Assembly (NCBI RefSeq): GCF_022647505.1
Contig: NZ_CP071409.1
Span: 558,001 to 622,000 of the forward strand
Source of the DNA: [Pantoea] beijingensis
GTDB lineage: Bacteria; Pseudomonadota; Gammaproteobacteria; Enterobacterales; Enterobacteriaceae
Reading direction: 5' to 3'
DNA length: 64,000 nt
Every line of letters begins with the position of its first letter. Position 1 is the first letter of the stretch. Shown one piece after another: positions 18,773-31,315 of this stretch. Position numbers and translations under genes: made by a program. A model generated the notes under the pieces. That model was not told where the DNA came from, ran no database searches, and saw nothing but the letters and a program-made list of their open reading frames with translations.

Positions 18773-21628
18773 TTACAATGCAGCAATGACGGCCTGCTGT
18801 TCAATCAGTTTTACTTTTGCCTGTTCACATTCAGCCATACGCTCACGCTCTTTCGCCACCACCGCTTCCGGTGCACGTGCGACAAAGCCTTCATTGGCAA
18901 GTTTACCCGCGATGCGACCGATCTCAGCTTCCAGACGAGCAACCTCTTTCGCCAGACGATCCAGCTCGGCGGCTTTATCCACCAGGCCGGCCATCGGGAT
19001 CAGCAACTCCGCGCCGTCGATCAGCTTGGTGACAGAAACCGGGCCTTTATCGTCCGTCGGCAGTAGGGTAATACTGTCCAAGCGTGCCAGCGTTTGCAGG
19101 AAGCTGTTATTGTCGGTGACGCGGCGCTGCGCTTCAGCACTGGCCCCGCGCAACAGCACATCCAGCTTCTTGCCCGGTGCAATATTCATCTCAGCACGGA
19201 TATTACGTACTGCGACGATAGCCTGCTTCAGCCATTCGGTATCAGCCAGTGCAGCACTGTCCACTTTATTGGCATCAAAGGCCGGCATCGGCTGCAGCAT
19301 GATGGTATCGGCGGTAATACCTTTCAGCACTTTCACGCGTTGCCAGATGGTTTCGGTAATGAATGGAATAATCGGATGCGCCAGGCGCAGCAACGACTCC
19401 AGCACCTCAACCAGCGTGTGGCGCGTGCCGCGCAGTTCCGCTTCTGAACCGCCATTCATCACAGGCTTCGTCAACTCCAGATACCAGTCACAGAACTGGT
19501 TCCAGGTGAACTCATAAAGAATATTAGCTGCAATATCAAAGCGATAGCTATCCAGCGCTTCACGATAGGCTTTCACCGTCTGGTTAAACTCCGCCAGAAT
19601 CCAGCGATCGGCCAGTGACAACACGCGCTCGCCGCCGTGCTGGCCGCAATCCTGATCTTCGGTATTCATCAGCACAAAGCGGCTGGCGTTCCACAGCTTA
19701 TTACAGAAGTTGCGGTAGCCTTCCAGTCGCTTCATATCCCAGTTGATATCACGGCCGGTTGAGGCCAGCGCCGCCAGGGTGAAACGCAGTGCATCGGTGC
19801 CGTGTGGTTCAATCCCGTTCGGGAACTGTTTTTCGGTACGCTTGCGGATTTTCTCGGCCAACTGCGGCTGCATCATATTGCCGGTACGTTTCTCCAGCAG
19901 GTCCGGCAGCGAAATACCGTCCACCATATCCAGCGGATCGATGACGTTGCCTTTCGACTTCGACATCTTTTGCCCTTCCTCATCACGGATCAGACCGGTC
20001 ATGTAGACGGTCTTAAACGGCACCTGCGGTTTGCCGTTTTCATCTTTGATAAAGTGCATGGTCAGCATGATCATGCGTGCAATCCAGAAGAAAATAATGT
20101 CAAAGCCGCTAACCAGCACGCTGGTCGGGTGGAAGGTACGCAGTGCTTCGGTATTTTCCGGCCAGCCCAGTGTGGAAAAGGTCCACAGGCCAGATGAAAA
20201 CCAGGTGTCCAGCACGTCTTCATCCTGAGTCAGCACAATGTCCTGCCCCAGGTGATGTTCAGCGCGCACCTCTTCTTCATTGCGTCCGACATAGACATTG
20301 CCGTCTACATCGTACCAGGCTGGGATGCGATGTCCCCACCACAGCTGGCGTGAAATACACCAGTCCTGAATGTCGCGCATCCAGGAGAAATACATATTTT
20401 CGTACTGCTTAGGGACAAACTGGATCTCACCTTGCTCAACGGCTTCAACAGCCACTTTCGCCAGCGGCGCGGTACGGACGTACCATTGATCGGTCAGCAT
20501 CGGTTCGATCACCACGCCGCCGCGATCGCCGTAAGGCACCGTCAGGTCGTGTGCTTTGATCTCATCCAGCAGGCCGAGATCGTCAAGCGCCGACACGATC
20601 GCTTTACGTGCCGCAAAACGTTCCAGCTTCTGGAATGGCGCCGGGATAGCACTATCGTAAGCTTCACAGGCTTCGCCATTAGTATCATAAACCTGAGCGC
20701 TTTCACGGATATCGCCGTCAAAGGTCAGGATATTGATCATCGGCAGCTTATGGCGGCGGCCCACTTCGTAGTCGTTAAAATCGTGCGCCGGGGTGATCTT
20801 CACGCAGCCGGTGCCTTTTTCCATATCGGCGTGCTCGTCGCCCAGAATCGGAATACGGCGATTCACCAGCGGCAGCACGACGAACTTACCGATCAAATCT
20901 TTATAACGCGGATCCTCCGGGTTGACCGCCACACCGGTGTCGCCCAGCACGGTTTCCGGACGGGTGGTGGCAACCACCAGATAATCTTTACCGTCGGCGG
21001 TTTTCGCGCCATCGGCCAGCGGATAGCGCAGGTGCCACATTGAACCTTTGGATTCGCGGTTTTCCACTTCCAAATCGGAAATGGCGGTGCGCAGTTTCGG
21101 ATCCCAGTTGACCAGGCGTTTACCGCGATAAATCAGGTTCTCTTTGTGCAGGCGCACAAACACCTCTTTCACCGCGTTGGACAAGCCTTCATCCATCGTG
21201 AAACGCTCACGTTCCCAATCGACAGAGTTCCCCAAACGACGCATCTGACGCGTGATGGTACCGCCTGATTCTGCTTTCCATTGCCAGATTTTCTCGATAA
21301 AGGCATCACGGCCATAATCCTGGCGCGTCTTACCCTCTTCGGCGGCAATCTTACGTTCAACCACCATCTGGGTGGCGATACCAGCATGGTCGGTTCCGGC
21401 CTGCCACAGGGTGTTTTTCCCCTGCATACGCTGGTAGCGGATCATGGTATCCATAATGGTTTGCTGGAAGGCGTGACCCATATGCAAGCTGCCGGTCACG
21501 TTCGGCGGCGGGATCATGATGCAGAAGCTTTCCTGGCTGGTATCGCCATTCGGTTTAAAGTAGCCCTGCTTTTCCCAGTGCTCGTACAGCGGCTGTTCGA
21601 TCTCTTGCGGGTTATATGTCTTTTCCAT
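18773..21628 (-). CDS. valS: Valyl-tRNA synthetase
   Basis: A 951-residue class I aminoacyl-tRNA synthetase, the usual length. It has the ATP-binding HIGH-type motif in [14 protein letters not shown] (about residue 42) and the KMSKS loop in [17 protein letters not shown]1 editing domain lies between them, and a C-terminal coiled coil is rich in Leu, Glu, Lys and Arg (about 880-951). holC ends five bases upstream, and the pair is co-transcribed as in E. coli. Confidence 0.98.
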   Translation of the reverse strand: MEKTYNPQEIEQPLYEHWEKQGYFKPNGDTSQESFCIMIPPPNVTGSLHMGHAFQQTIMDTMIRYQRMQGKNTLWQAGTDHAGIATQMVVERKIAAEEGKTRQDYGRDAFIEKIWQWKAESGGTITRQMRRLGNSVDWERERFTMDEGLSNAVKEVFVRLHKENLIYRGKRLVNWDPKLRTAISDLEVENRESKGSMWHLRYPLADGAKTADGKDYLVVATTRPETVLGDTGVAVNPEDPRYKDLIGKFVVLPLVNRRIPILGDEHADMEKGTGCVKITPAHDFNDYEVGRRHKLPMINILTFDGDIRESAQVYDTNGEACEAYDSAIPAPFQKLERFAARKAIVSALDDLGLLDEIKAHDLTVPYGDRGGVVIEPMLTDQWYVRTAPLAKVAVEAVEQGEIQFVPKQYENMYFSWMRDIQDWCISRQLWWGHRIPAWYDVDGNVYVGRNEEEVRAEHHLGQDIVLTQDEDVLDTWFSSGLWTFSTLGWPENTEALRTFHPTSVLVSGFDIIFFWIARMIMLTMHFIKDENGKPQVPFKTVYMTGLIRDEEGQKMSKSKGNVIDPLDMVDGISLPDLLEKRTGNMMQPQLAEKIRKRTEKQFPNGIEPHGTDALRFTLAALASTGRDINWDMKRLEGYRNFCNKLWNASRFVLMNTEDQDCGQHGGERVLSLADRWILAEFNQTVKAYREALDSYRFDIAANILYEFTWNQFCDWYLELTKPVMNGGSEAELRGTRHTLVEVLESLLRLAHPIIPFITETIWQRVKVLKGITADTIMLQPMPAFDANKVDSAALADTEWLKQAIVAVRNIRAEMNIAPGKKLDVLLRGASAEAQRRVTDNNSFLQTLARLDSITLLPTDDKGPVSVTKLIDGAELLIPMAGLVDKAAELDRLAKEVARLEAEIGRIAGKLANEGFVARAPEAVVAKERERMAECEQAKVKLIEQQAVIAAL

Positions 21629-21633
21629 TTCTG

Positions 21634-22092
21634 CTATGTCGTTTGTGGCTGCGGTGGCGTGGCCGTATTCAAGTGGAACCCGACGCTGCGATACGCTTTA
21701 TAGCGGTCGCGCGCCAGCTGTTTAAGAGATGCTTCGTAAGGGACGAAGTCTATCACTTCATAGAAAGCGGTGGCAAAATCTGCGAACTGAGGCAGCAGGC
21801 TGATCAGCAGGTCACGCGGTGAATTACCGCGGCGCTGCGGCCAGGCCAGTTCAACCGGTGCGCCGTATTTCGGACCTTCACCGGCCAAATTATGCGGTAC
21901 GAAAGCGCTGGCTGGACGCTGCCATAAGGCTTCATCCAGCTTGATGGCCTGTTGCTCATTTTCACAGGCGATCAACACGCGTTTCCCTGCGCGCCAGCGC
22001 GCTTCCGCCAGATCGCAGGCTAACGCTTCAAGCGCGCTAAGCCCGTCGACCGGCGTCTCGGTGTCCAGCAGGTAGAAGGTCGCGTTTTTCAT
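21634..22092 (-). CDS. holC: DNA polymerase III chi subunit
   Basis: A 152-residue chi subunit, which links the clamp loader to single-strand binding protein at the replication fork. It starts [10 protein letters not shown] and keeps the conserved [11 protein letters not shown] and HNLAGEG stretches. It is slightly longer than the E. coli protein (147), with a Thr/Pro/Gln tail running into the valS start. It lies between pepA and valS as expected. Confidence 0.95.
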   Translation of the reverse strand: MKNATFYLLDTETPVDGLSALEALACDLAEARWRAGKRVLIACENEQQAIKLDEALWQRPASAFVPHNLAGEGPKYGAPVELAWPQRRGNSPRDLLISLLPQFADFATAFYEVIDFVPYEASLKQLARDRYKAYRSVGFHLNTATPPQPQTT

Positions 22093-22200
22093 GTGTGATG
22101 CCTGAAGAAAGTGAAAGTAAAACGGGCGGAATCGCTTCCGCCCTGACGGCAGGTTATCGGCAACAGCCTGCGCCGCGCCGTATTATCCATCATTGTCCGA

Positions 22201-23727
<1,527 letters not shown>

Positions 23728-23976
23728 TTAAAGACAACGGCGTCGGCTGCGGCTAGAATGTAGCGCTTTCGTAACTGATAAACCGTTGCGTAACGACGTT
23801 TAGTAAACGGACGTCAGATTGAGTTTCGGTGACAACGGCTATTTTTTGTGCCACCTAAACGCTTGTGTCATACAATATTAGCTATGACGACGGCCATATT
23901 TAACAAAAAATGGCGGGTAAGCGTTGAAACTATCGATTTTCCTGCAAAAAGACAAGTTTTCACAGGCGTACTAAGC

Positions 23977-25077
23977 GTGATCATCATTAGATATCTGGTT
24001 CGGGAAACGCTCAAAAGCCAGTTGGCTATACTCTTTATCCTGTTGTTGATCTTCTTTTGTCAGAAGCTCGTCAGGATTCTGGGTGCCGCGGTGGATGGCG
24101 AAATTCCTACAAATTTAGTTCTGACATTGTTAGGCCTTGGCGTACCGGAAATGGCGCAGCTTATCCTGCCGCTAAGCCTGTTTCTGGCCATTTTAATGAC
24201 CCTTGGCCGCCTCTACACCGAAAGTGAAATTACGGTGATGCACGCCTGCGGCCTGAGTAAGGCTGTACTGGTGAAGGCGGCGATGATTTTGATGTTGCTG
24301 ACTGCGGCGGTCGCGGCGGTCAACGTCATTTGGCTGGGGCCCTGGTCGGCTCGCTATCAAAGCGAGGTCACCCAAAATGCGAAAGCTAACCCTGGCGCAG
24401 CGGCACTGGCTGCAGGGCAGTTTCAGCAGTCAGGCGACGGCAACTCGGTACTGTTTATCGAGAACGTGAAGGGCAACGACTTCGGTCATGTGTTCCTCGC
24501 GCAGCTGCGTCCAAATGGGAATGCCCGTCCTTCCGTGGTGTTGGCGGACAGCGGTCATATGGACCAGCGCCGCGACGGTTCGCAGGTCGTGACGCTGGAT
24601 AAAGGCACCCGGTTTGAAGGCACGGCGCTACTGAAAGACTTCCGCATTACCGATTTCACTAACTATCAGGCTATTGTGGGCTATAAATCGGTGACGCTGG
24701 ATCCGAATGATTCCGCACAGGCCGGGATTCACGCGCTGTTGACCACCCATAATGCGGATTTTCGCAGCGAACTGCATTGGCGTATTACGCTGATTTTCTC
24801 GGTGCTGGTGATGGCGCTGATGGTGGTACCGCTGAGCGTGGTGAACCCACGGCAGGGGCGTGTGTTGTCGATGCTTCCGGCAATGCTGCTGTATCTTATT
24901 TTCTTCCTGTTACAAAGTTCATTGCGTTCTAATGGCAGTAAAGGTCGTCTCGATCCGGCCATCTGGATGTGGCTGGTTAACATCGCATACCTGACGCTGG
25001 CCGTGGCCCTTAACCTGTGGGACACGGTGCCAATGCGGCGTTTCCGTGCCCGCTTTAGCAAGGGAGGTATGGCGTAA
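23977..25077 (+). CDS. lptF: LPS export permease LptF
   Basis: A 366-residue inner-membrane subunit of the LptB2FGC transporter that lifts lipopolysaccharide out of the membrane. Three N-terminal and three C-terminal transmembrane helices flank a periplasmic jellyroll domain. The start is the GTG at 23977 (VIIIRYLVRETLKSQ), giving exactly the E. coli length. The frame is open 43 codons further upstream, but that extension does not resemble LptF. It overlaps lptG by one base (TAATG). Confidence 0.96.
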   Translation: MIIIRYLVRETLKSQLAILFILLLIFFCQKLVRILGAAVDGEIPTNLVLTLLGLGVPEMAQLILPLSLFLAILMTLGRLYTESEITVMHACGLSKAVLVKAAMILMLLTAAVAAVNVIWLGPWSARYQSEVTQNAKANPGAAALAAGQFQQSGDGNSVLFIENVKGNDFGHVFLAQLRPNGNARPSVVLADSGHMDQRRDGSQVVTLDKGTRFEGTALLKDFRITDFTNYQAIVGYKSVTLDPNDSAQAGIHALLTTHNADFRSELHWRITLIFSVLVMALMVVPLSVVNPRQGRVLSMLPAMLLYLIFFLLQSSLRSNGSKGRLDPAIWMWLVNIAYLTLAVALNLWDTVPMRRFRARFSKGGMA

Positions 25078-26153
25078 TGTTTGGCGTTCTCGACAGATAC
25101 ATCGGTAAAACCATCTTTAACACCATCATGCTTACGCTATTCATGCTGGTGTCGCTCTCCGGCATTATCAAATTTGTCGATCAGCTGCGCAGAACCGGGC
25201 AGGGTGCTTACACCGCGCTGGGCGCGGGTTTGTATACTGTGCTCAGTGTCCCAAAAGATATCGAAATTTTCTTTCCGATGGCGGCGTTGCTTGGCGCACT
25301 GTTGGGATTGGGAACCCTGGCCCAGCGTAGCGAGCTGGTCGTGATGCAGGCCTCCGGTTTTACCCGTCTGCAGATTGCGCTATCAGTGATGAAAACCGCA
25401 ATTCCGCTGGTGTTGTTAACCATGGCAATCGGCGAATTCGTCGCCCCGCAGGGCGAGCAGTCGGCGCGTAACTACCGGGCCCAGCAGTTGGTGGGTGGCT
25501 CGCTGATGTCAACACAGAATGGCCTGTGGGCAAAGGATGGCAACAACTTTATCTTTATTGAGCGGATTAAAAGTAATAACGAAATTGGCGGCGTCAGTAT
25601 CTACAGCTTTAATGACGCGAGGCGTTTGCAGAGCGTTCGCTACGCGGCTTCCGCCGCTTATGATGCGGATAAAAAGGTCTGGAAACTGTCGCAGGTCGAT
25701 GAGTCCAATCTGACCGACCCGCAGCAGGTGCGTGGGAATCAGATGGTGGGGGGCGAGTGGAAAACCGCGCTGACGCCGGATAAATTAGGTGTTGTGGCGC
25801 TGGATCCGGATGCACTGTCGATCAGCGGGCTGTACAACTATTCGAAATACCTGAAACAGAGTGGCCAGGAGTCTGGGCGCTATCAACTGAACATGTGGAG
25901 CAAAATCTTTCAGCCGCTCTCCGTGGCAGTCATGATGCTGATGGCGCTGTCATTTATTTTTGGCCCGCTGCGTAGTGTTTCCATGGGCGTACGCGTGGTG
26001 ACCGGTATTAGCTTCGGTTTTGTCTTCTATGTGCTGGATGAAATCTTTGGTCCCCTCAGCCTGGTCTATGGCCTGCCGCCGGTGCTGGGCGCGATTTTGC
26101 CCAGTGCGGCCTTCTTTGCCATCAGCGTCTTTATGTTGTTGAAGCGGCGGTAA
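25077..26153 (+). CDS. lptG: LPS export permease LptG
   Basis: A 358-residue partner of LptF in the lipopolysaccharide exporter, with the same six-helix plus periplasmic jellyroll plan. The N-terminus FGVLDRYIGKTIFNTI matches the family. Translation is coupled to lptF through a one-base overlap, and a strong terminator follows. Confidence 0.96.
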   Translation: MFGVLDRYIGKTIFNTIMLTLFMLVSLSGIIKFVDQLRRTGQGAYTALGAGLYTVLSVPKDIEIFFPMAALLGALLGLGTLAQRSELVVMQASGFTRLQIALSVMKTAIPLVLLTMAIGEFVAPQGEQSARNYRAQQLVGGSLMSTQNGLWAKDGNNFIFIERIKSNNEIGGVSIYSFNDARRLQSVRYAASAAYDADKKVWKLSQVDESNLTDPQQVRGNQMVGGEWKTALTPDKLGVVALDPDALSISGLYNYSKYLKQSGQESGRYQLNMWSKIFQPLSVAVMMLMALSFIFGPLRSVSMGVRVVTGISFGFVFYVLDEIFGPLSLVYGLPPVLGAILPSAAFFAISVFMLLKRR

Positions 26154-26166
26154 GTCAAAAGCCATT

Positions 26167-26191
26167 AAAAAGCGGGGTATCCCGCTTTTTT
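26167..26191 (+). terminator. Intrinsic terminator after lptG
   Basis: A ten-base-pair stem with a GTAT loop (arms 26167-26176 and 26181-26190) ending in a six-T run. A-tracts on the left arm make it work in both directions, so it can also end the tetronate operon arriving from the right. Confidence 0.88.
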
Positions 26192-26227
26192 CTCAACGCC
26201 GTTCGCATATCGCTTGTCTGAAGGGGG

Positions 26228-27205
26228 TTAAGCGCCTAAGCCTGCCTCAGCAATGTATTCCTGGATAATCTCATCAAAATCCTGGTTGCCACGGAAACCC
26301 AGCTGTTTCGCATAGGTCGCCAGGAAGTCGCCGGGCCAGGAGTTCACAATCTTCTCTACATTGCTGTCACGCTGATAGTCGATACGTGCCACCACGTCAT
26401 CACCTGCGACGCGGCGCAGCGCATCAATCATCTGCTGCACCGTAACGGACAGCCCGGTCATATTGATGACGCGTCCGCTGCTGAGCGAACCGGCGTCCAG
26501 TTCATGCCCCTGAATCAATGCCTCAATCGCTTTCGCTGGTGAAAGTAACCACAGGCGAGTATCAAGCGCCACCGGACAGCGTGCCGCCTCACCGTTTAGC
26601 GGTTCACGGATGATCCCGCTGGCGAAACTGGACGCTGCCTGATTGGGTTTTCCCGGACGTACGACAATGGTTGGCATACGTAAACTACGTCCGTCGAGCC
26701 AGCCACGGCGGCTGTAATCGGAAAGTAGCAGATCGTTCATAGCCTTTTGAATCCCGTAGGAGCTTTGTGGCATCCATACCTGCTCGTCGGGGACCTGAAG
26801 TGGAAGTTCACCGCCGAATACCGCAACTGAGCTGGTGATCACCACTTTAGGTTTACGCCCTTGCTGACGCAGCCCTTCAAACAAATGGCGGGTTGCATCA
26901 AAGTTAATCGTCATGCCCAGTTCAAATTCCTGTTCAGCCTGGCCTGACACGATAGCGGCCAGATGAAACACGGAGTCAATATCCTCTTGCAGCACTTGAT
27001 CCAACCACGCTTTATCGCTGATATCCCCGCTGCGGATATCGAGACGCGGGTCATCTATACCGCCCAGAGCCACCCGATCACAGGCGATAATGCGCTGAAT
27101 ATCACGGCGCTGCCCATGCTGATCCGTCAGTTGTCCACCCGCCAACAGTGCGGTAATTAATTTTTTGCCGAGAAAGCCTGCGGCACCAGTGACTAATATG
27201 TTCAT
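26228..27205 (-). CDS. denD: NAD-dependent D-erythronate dehydrogenase (DenD type)
   Basis: A 325-residue extended short-chain dehydrogenase (epimerase/dehydratase family). The NAD-binding motif GAAGFLG is at residues 7-13 and the active-site YGIQK near residue 145. Next to otnI, otnC and otnK it fits DenD, which oxidises D-erythronate to the 2-oxo acid. I start at 27205, where GAGGT sits five bases upstream and the protein opens MNILVTGAAG; a further ATG five codons upstream has poorer context. It is the last gene of the operon, 77 bases after the transporter gene. Confidence 0.85.
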   Translation of the reverse strand: MNILVTGAAGFLGKKLITALLAGGQLTDQHGQRRDIQRIIACDRVALGGIDDPRLDIRSGDISDKAWLDQVLQEDIDSVFHLAAIVSGQAEQEFELGMTINFDATRHLFEGLRQQGRKPKVVITSSVAVFGGELPLQVPDEQVWMPQSSYGIQKAMNDLLLSDYSRRGWLDGRSLRMPTIVVRPGKPNQAASSFASGIIREPLNGEAARCPVALDTRLWLLSPAKAIEALIQGHELDAGSLSSGRVINMTGLSVTVQQMIDALRRVAGDDVVARIDYQRDSNVEKIVNSWPGDFLATYAKQLGFRGNQDFDEIIQEYIAEAGLGA

Positions 27206-27282
27206 TACGTACCTCGTCAATATTTATCAGTTTTCAGGATGCAGCGTATGGTCCACATCCTGAGAATATTCAGAACAAACCG

Positions 27283-28599
27283 TTATCGATTCACCATGCG
27301 CGCCGGGATCAAAAACACCGCTGCCGCGCCAACAAACAGCGTGGCGGAGATAATCAGCACGCCAGACTGGGTTGAATGCGTCAGGTCATTGAGCAGCCCC
27401 ATCAGATAAGGCGCTACGAAGCCGGCCAGGTTGCCAAAAGAGTTGATTAATGCGATACCCACGGCGGCCATGGACCCGCCGAGAAAGGCGGTTGGCAGGC
27501 TCCAGAACATCGGTAAGGTGCTCAGACCTCCGGCAGCGCCGAGGGTTAAGCCAATCATTGAGATAATCAGGTTGTGGCTGTACATCGCGGAGATCACCAT
27601 GCCAACACCGCTCAGAATGGCAATAAAGGCTAAGTGCCAGCGGCGTTCCCGGTGTTTATCTGCGCTGCGTGAGGCAACCAGCATAGTGACAATGGCGGCT
27701 GCGTAAGGGATGGCGGTTAACAGACCAACGGTAAAAATATCGGTCACGCCCGCGTTATGTACCAGCGTTGGTAGCCAGAAGCCGACGGTATAAAATCCGG
27801 CAATCAGGCAAAAATAGATAAAGGTCAGTAGCCAGACTTTTTTATTACGGAACACCGCCCAAATGCTGACGTCATGTGCCTCATGCTGGGCGCTGTCTTC
27901 GGCCAGCCGCTTGGTCATCAGATCTTTTTCATCGCGGGTAAGCCAGCTAGCCTGTTCAATGCGATCGGTCAGAAAATAGATCACGATTGCACCAATCAAC
28001 AGCGAAGGCAGACCTTCAATGATATACAACCATTTCCAGCCTTCCATGCCGTAGCTACCGTTAAAATATTCCATAATCCAGCCGGAAAGCGGGCTGCCAA
28101 TTACGCCAGACACCGGCACCGCGGTGGCAAACAGCGCAAACATCCTGCCGCGCCGCCAGCTCGGGAACCAGAAAGAGAGATATAAAATCACACCGGGATA
28201 GAATCCTGCTTCTGCAACGCCCAGTAAAAAGCGCACGAGATAGAACTGCATTGGCGTGGTGACAAAGGCGGTACAGGGTGCAATCACTGCCCATGAGATG
28301 AGAATGCTGCCGATTAGTCGGCGGGCGCCAAAGCGGTGCAGGGCGAGGTTGGTTGGGATCTCAAAGAAAAAATAGCCGAGGAAGAAGATCCCGGCACCTA
28401 ATCCATAAACGGCATCGGAAAAAGACAGGTCTGCTGACATCTGTAGCTTAGCGACACCCACATTAATGCGGTCCAGATACGCTACGATATAGCAGAGCAT
28501 CAGCAGCGGCAGAATACGCCACATCACCTTCTTCCATAACAGCTCTTCTGCCGGAGTAATGGCCGCGCTGTCGTACGTGATTGAGGATGAAATCGTCAT
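27283..28599 (-). CDS. MFS sugar-acid transporter (ACS family)
   Basis: A 438-residue major facilitator with 12 likely membrane segments and the anion:cation symporter family look (opening region LPLLMLCYIVAYLDRINVGVAK). These proteins carry sugar acids such as tartrate, glucarate and hexuronates. Lying inside the tetronate operon it should import erythronate or threonate. The gap to otnI is 46 bases. Confidence 0.88.
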   Translation of the reverse strand: MTISSSITYDSAAITPAEELLWKKVMWRILPLLMLCYIVAYLDRINVGVAKLQMSADLSFSDAVYGLGAGIFFLGYFFFEIPTNLALHRFGARRLIGSILISWAVIAPCTAFVTTPMQFYLVRFLLGVAEAGFYPGVILYLSFWFPSWRRGRMFALFATAVPVSGVIGSPLSGWIMEYFNGSYGMEGWKWLYIIEGLPSLLIGAIVIYFLTDRIEQASWLTRDEKDLMTKRLAEDSAQHEAHDVSIWAVFRNKKVWLLTFIYFCLIAGFYTVGFWLPTLVHNAGVTDIFTVGLLTAIPYAAAIVTMLVASRSADKHRERRWHLAFIAILSGVGMVISAMYSHNLIISMIGLTLGAAGGLSTLPMFWSLPTAFLGGSMAAVGIALINSFGNLAGFVAPYLMGLLNDLTHSTQSGVLIISATLFVGAAAVFLIPARMVNR

Positions 28600-28645
28600 A
28601 ATTATTAAGCCTCAGGTAAAGCCTGGTTTGCATAGGGTAGGGTTT

Positions 28646-29422
28646 TTAAAGATAAGGTTTTGCCCAGCGCAGTCCCGGTAGCGTACCGTTCGCCGGATGA
28701 TATTCCGTGCCGATATAACCGCTGTATTTCACCTCTTCCAGCACGGAAAATAGCCATGGATAATGTGTTTCTCCGCCGTCCGGCTCATGCCGATCGGGTA
28801 CGGAGGCAATTTGTACATGCCCGATACGTTGCCCGAGCGTTTTGATCAGGTTGGTCAGATTGCCGTCGACTATCTGCGCATGGAACAGATCCAGTTGTAC
28901 AAAAACGTTAGTGCGGGAGACGGCATCGCACACCGCCAGAGTTTGCCACTGACTGGAATACAGATAGTTAGCTCGCACCTGAGGGCTAAGGGCTTCCAGC
29001 ATAATATTTATGCCGAGCGGTGCCGCACGATCGGCGGCATAGCGGACATTATCAATAAAGGTTTCGCGGCATGCAGCGGCATCGGCTGTGGGCGTTACCA
29101 CACCGGCCATCAGGTGCAGTGAGGGGCAGCCGAGAGCGTGGGCATATTGCAGTGCGCAATCAATATCCTGGCGTGCTTGCGTTTCACGGCCAGGCAGGGT
29201 CGCGATCCCCCATTCACCGGCCGCAACGTTGCCCGGCGGTGTATTAAACAGCACCAGCTGTAGCTGGTGATCATCCAACTGCCGCTTGAGTTCATCGACC
29301 GGATAGTCATAAGGAAACAGCATTTCTACCGCTTTGAAGCCTGCGTCTGCTGCTGCCGCAAAGCGTTGCATAAATGGCAGTTCGGTAAATAGCATCGAGA
29401 GATTAGCGGCAAGTTTAAGCAT
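28646..29422 (-). CDS. otnI: 2-oxo-tetronate isomerase
   Basis: A 258-residue TIM-barrel protein of the hydroxypyruvate-isomerase (Hyi) family, close to E. coli YgbM/OtnI: it opens MLKLAANLSMLFTELPF and has LVEALSP-like and HVQIASVPDRHEP segments with metal-binding Glu and His. It interconverts 2-oxo- and 3-oxo-tetronate. The start at 29422 has GGAG upstream and overlaps the otnC stop by 8 bases; a longer frame (ten extra residues) lies inside otnC and is unlikely. Confidence 0.9.
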   Translation of the reverse strand: MLKLAANLSMLFTELPFMQRFAAAADAGFKAVEMLFPYDYPVDELKRQLDDHQLQLVLFNTPPGNVAAGEWGIATLPGRETQARQDIDCALQYAHALGCPSLHLMAGVVTPTADAAACRETFIDNVRYAADRAAPLGINIMLEALSPQVRANYLYSSQWQTLAVCDAVSRTNVFVQLDLFHAQIVDGNLTNLIKTLGQRIGHVQIASVPDRHEPDGGETHYPWLFSVLEEVKYSGYIGTEYHPANGTLPGLRWAKPYL

Positions 29423-30050
29423 TGTAGGCGCTCCGCAACGTGGCGATTTCATCGCTACTCAGGTAGCGAACCGGATAGTTTTCCAACGTAAAGAACAGAC
29501 GAGCCGCTGCTTCCATCTCTTCAAGGTTGTCGGTTGCGTCACGCAGCGTTTTTCCCATTACCACCGGGCCGTGGTTGGCCAGCAGAAAGGCCCGATGCTG
29601 CTTTGCTCTTGCGCTGAGGTATTCGCCAATCTGCGGGTCGCCCGGACGAAAATAGGGCACCACGGGAATATCGCCAACGCGCATCACCACATAGGGTGTG
29701 CAGGGCGTCATCGCACTTTCCGTATTCAGATTATTGAGGCAGGAAAGCGCCGTCAGGTAGTGGCAGTGCAGGTGTACAATCGCCAGACACGCCGGGTTAT
29801 GGTTATACAGCGCCAGATGAAAACTGACCTCTTTTGAGGGCTTCTTACCTGAAATCCATTCGCCGGCCAGCGTCACTTTTGACAGGTCATCCGCCTCCAG
29901 TTCACCGAGGCAAGAGCCGGTTGGTGTCGCGAGGATCGCACCATCCTCCAGCAGAACTGAAAGATTGCCGGCTGAGCCGGTCGCATAGCCACGTTGGTAA
30001 AAAGAACGGGCGATGGTGACCATCTGCTGGCGCTGTTGTTGTTCATTCAT
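29415..30050 (-). CDS. otnC: 3-oxo-tetronate 4-phosphate decarboxylase
   Basis: A 211-residue class II aldolase/adducin-fold enzyme. The zinc-binding HLHCHYLTAL segment is near residue 95 and a second His is in LANHGPVVMG. In this pathway it decarboxylates 3-oxo-tetronate 4-phosphate to dihydroxyacetone phosphate. It overlaps otnK by four bases and otnI by eight, so all three are translationally coupled. Confidence 0.9.
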   Translation of the reverse strand: MNEQQQRQQMVTIARSFYQRGYATGSAGNLSVLLEDGAILATPTGSCLGELEADDLSKVTLAGEWISGKKPSKEVSFHLALYNHNPACLAIVHLHCHYLTALSCLNNLNTESAMTPCTPYVVMRVGDIPVVPYFRPGDPQIGEYLSARAKQHRAFLLANHGPVVMGKTLRDATDNLEEMEAAARLFFTLENYPVRYLSSDEIATLRSAYNA

Positions 30051-31315
30051 GATGTAAACTCCTGGTGTTGAGCGCGGGCAAAGAAGTTGATATCGCCAAA
30101 GTTGCCGGATTTAAGCAGCAGATAAACCGGTTGGTTAATTGCCTTAATCCATGGCACACCCGGTGAGACGGATGGGCCAATATGGAAGGCATGTACGTTC
30201 AGCGTTTGGGTAATGGCGCTGGAAGTTTCGCCTCCTGCGACAATAAAATTGCCGATCCCGGCCTGGCAAAGCTCCCCGGCGAGACGGGAAAAGAGGGCTT
30301 CAATCACCGAACTGCTTTTTTCCACGCCAAAACGCTGCTGAATAACATGCAGCACTTCTGGCGCAGAAGTGGCATACACCAGCGGCGCAGGCGAGGTGGG
30401 TTGTGCCAATACCCACTCAGCAAGGGTATGGGCATAGGCCTCTACGGTGAGTTCGCCAGCCAGCAGCGGTTCAACGTCTACGCTTTGTGAGGGTGCCAAC
30501 TGACGATAGTGTGCGACCTGCTCGTTGGTGCGTTCGGAACAGGAGCCGGACAGCACCACGCTACGACCGGAACGCTGCCACATCGCGCCCTGTAACGGCG
30601 GCAGAGATGTTTCACGTTGCCACTGACGCGCGATACCGATAGCCAGCCCGGAACCGCCAGTCACCAGTTTCATATCGGCCACGGCAGCGCCTTGGGTAAT
30701 AAGATGTTGTTCAGAGAGCGCATCAAGCACGACATAGCGGAAACCCTCCGCCTGGCGCTGGATCAGTTGCTGTTTAACGGTCTGTACGCCGCGTTCAATA
30801 CTCTGCGCATCAATGACGCCGCACTTACCGCTGGCCTGGGCATCCATCAGACGGGGTAAATAGCTGTCGCGCATTGGGGTGATCGGATGGTTACGCATAC
30901 CCGATTCTGCAAGTAATACGTCACCGACAAACAAATAACCTTTATAGACGCTGCGTCCATTCACTGGCAGCGCCGGAGAGATAATGGTCAGCGTTTCGTC
31001 CAGCGCCAGCAGCAGCGCATCGGTGACCGGGCCGATATTGCCGCGCTCGGTACTGTCGAAAGTTGAGCAATATTTAAAGTAAAAATGGCTGCAGCCCTGC
31101 TGCTGAAGCCAGCGCAATGCATTCAGGGCGGCGCTCACGGCAAGGTCTGTTGGGCAAGATCGCGTCTTCAGGCTAACAACCAGTGCATCGGCCTGTTCGG
31201 TAAAACCCTGAGTGGGGCAGCCGTTAAACTGTACGGTTGCCATGCCGTTATTGACCAGAAAGCTGGCAATGTCGGTTGCGCCGGTAAAATCATCAGCAAT
31301 TACACCAAGCCTCAT
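30047..31315 (-). CDS. otnK: 3-oxo-tetronate 4-kinase
   Basis: A 422-residue four-carbon acid sugar kinase (formerly DUF1537). The N-terminal substrate domain begins with GVIADDFTGATDIASFL (residues 4-20). The C-terminal nucleotide domain includes TGGSGLAIG and VAGGETSSA. It phosphorylates 3-oxo-tetronate at C4 before OtnC acts. It is the first gene of the operon, facing the DeoR regulator across the intergenic region. Confidence 0.92.
   Translation of the reverse strand: MRLGVIADDFTGATDIASFLVNNGMATVQFNGCPTQGFTEQADALVVSLKTRSCPTDLAVSAALNALRWLQQQGCSHFYFKYCSTFDSTERGNIGPVTDALLLALDETLTIISPALPVNGRSVYKGYLFVGDVLLAESGMRNHPITPMRDSYLPRLMDAQASGKCGVIDAQSIERGVQTVKQQLIQRQAEGFRYVVLDALSEQHLITQGAAVADMKLVTGGSGLAIGIARQWQRETSLPPLQGAMWQRSGRSVVLSGSCSERTNEQVAHYRQLAPSQSVDVEPLLAGELTVEAYAHTLAEWVLAQPTSPAPLVYATSAPEVLHVIQQRFGVEKSSSVIEALFSRLAGELCQAGIGNFIVAGGETSSAITQTLNVHAFHIGPSVSPGVPWIKAINQPVYLLLKSGNFGDINFFARAQHQEFTS

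Noticed and set aside
18747..19517. A 256-codon open frame on the plus strand
   Set aside because: It lies antisense to valS, is rich in Ser, Ala and Arg from reversed synthetase codons, and has no ribosome site or family resemblance.
20432..21043. A 203-codon open frame on the plus strand
   Set aside because: Antisense to valS; composition follows the reversed valS codons.
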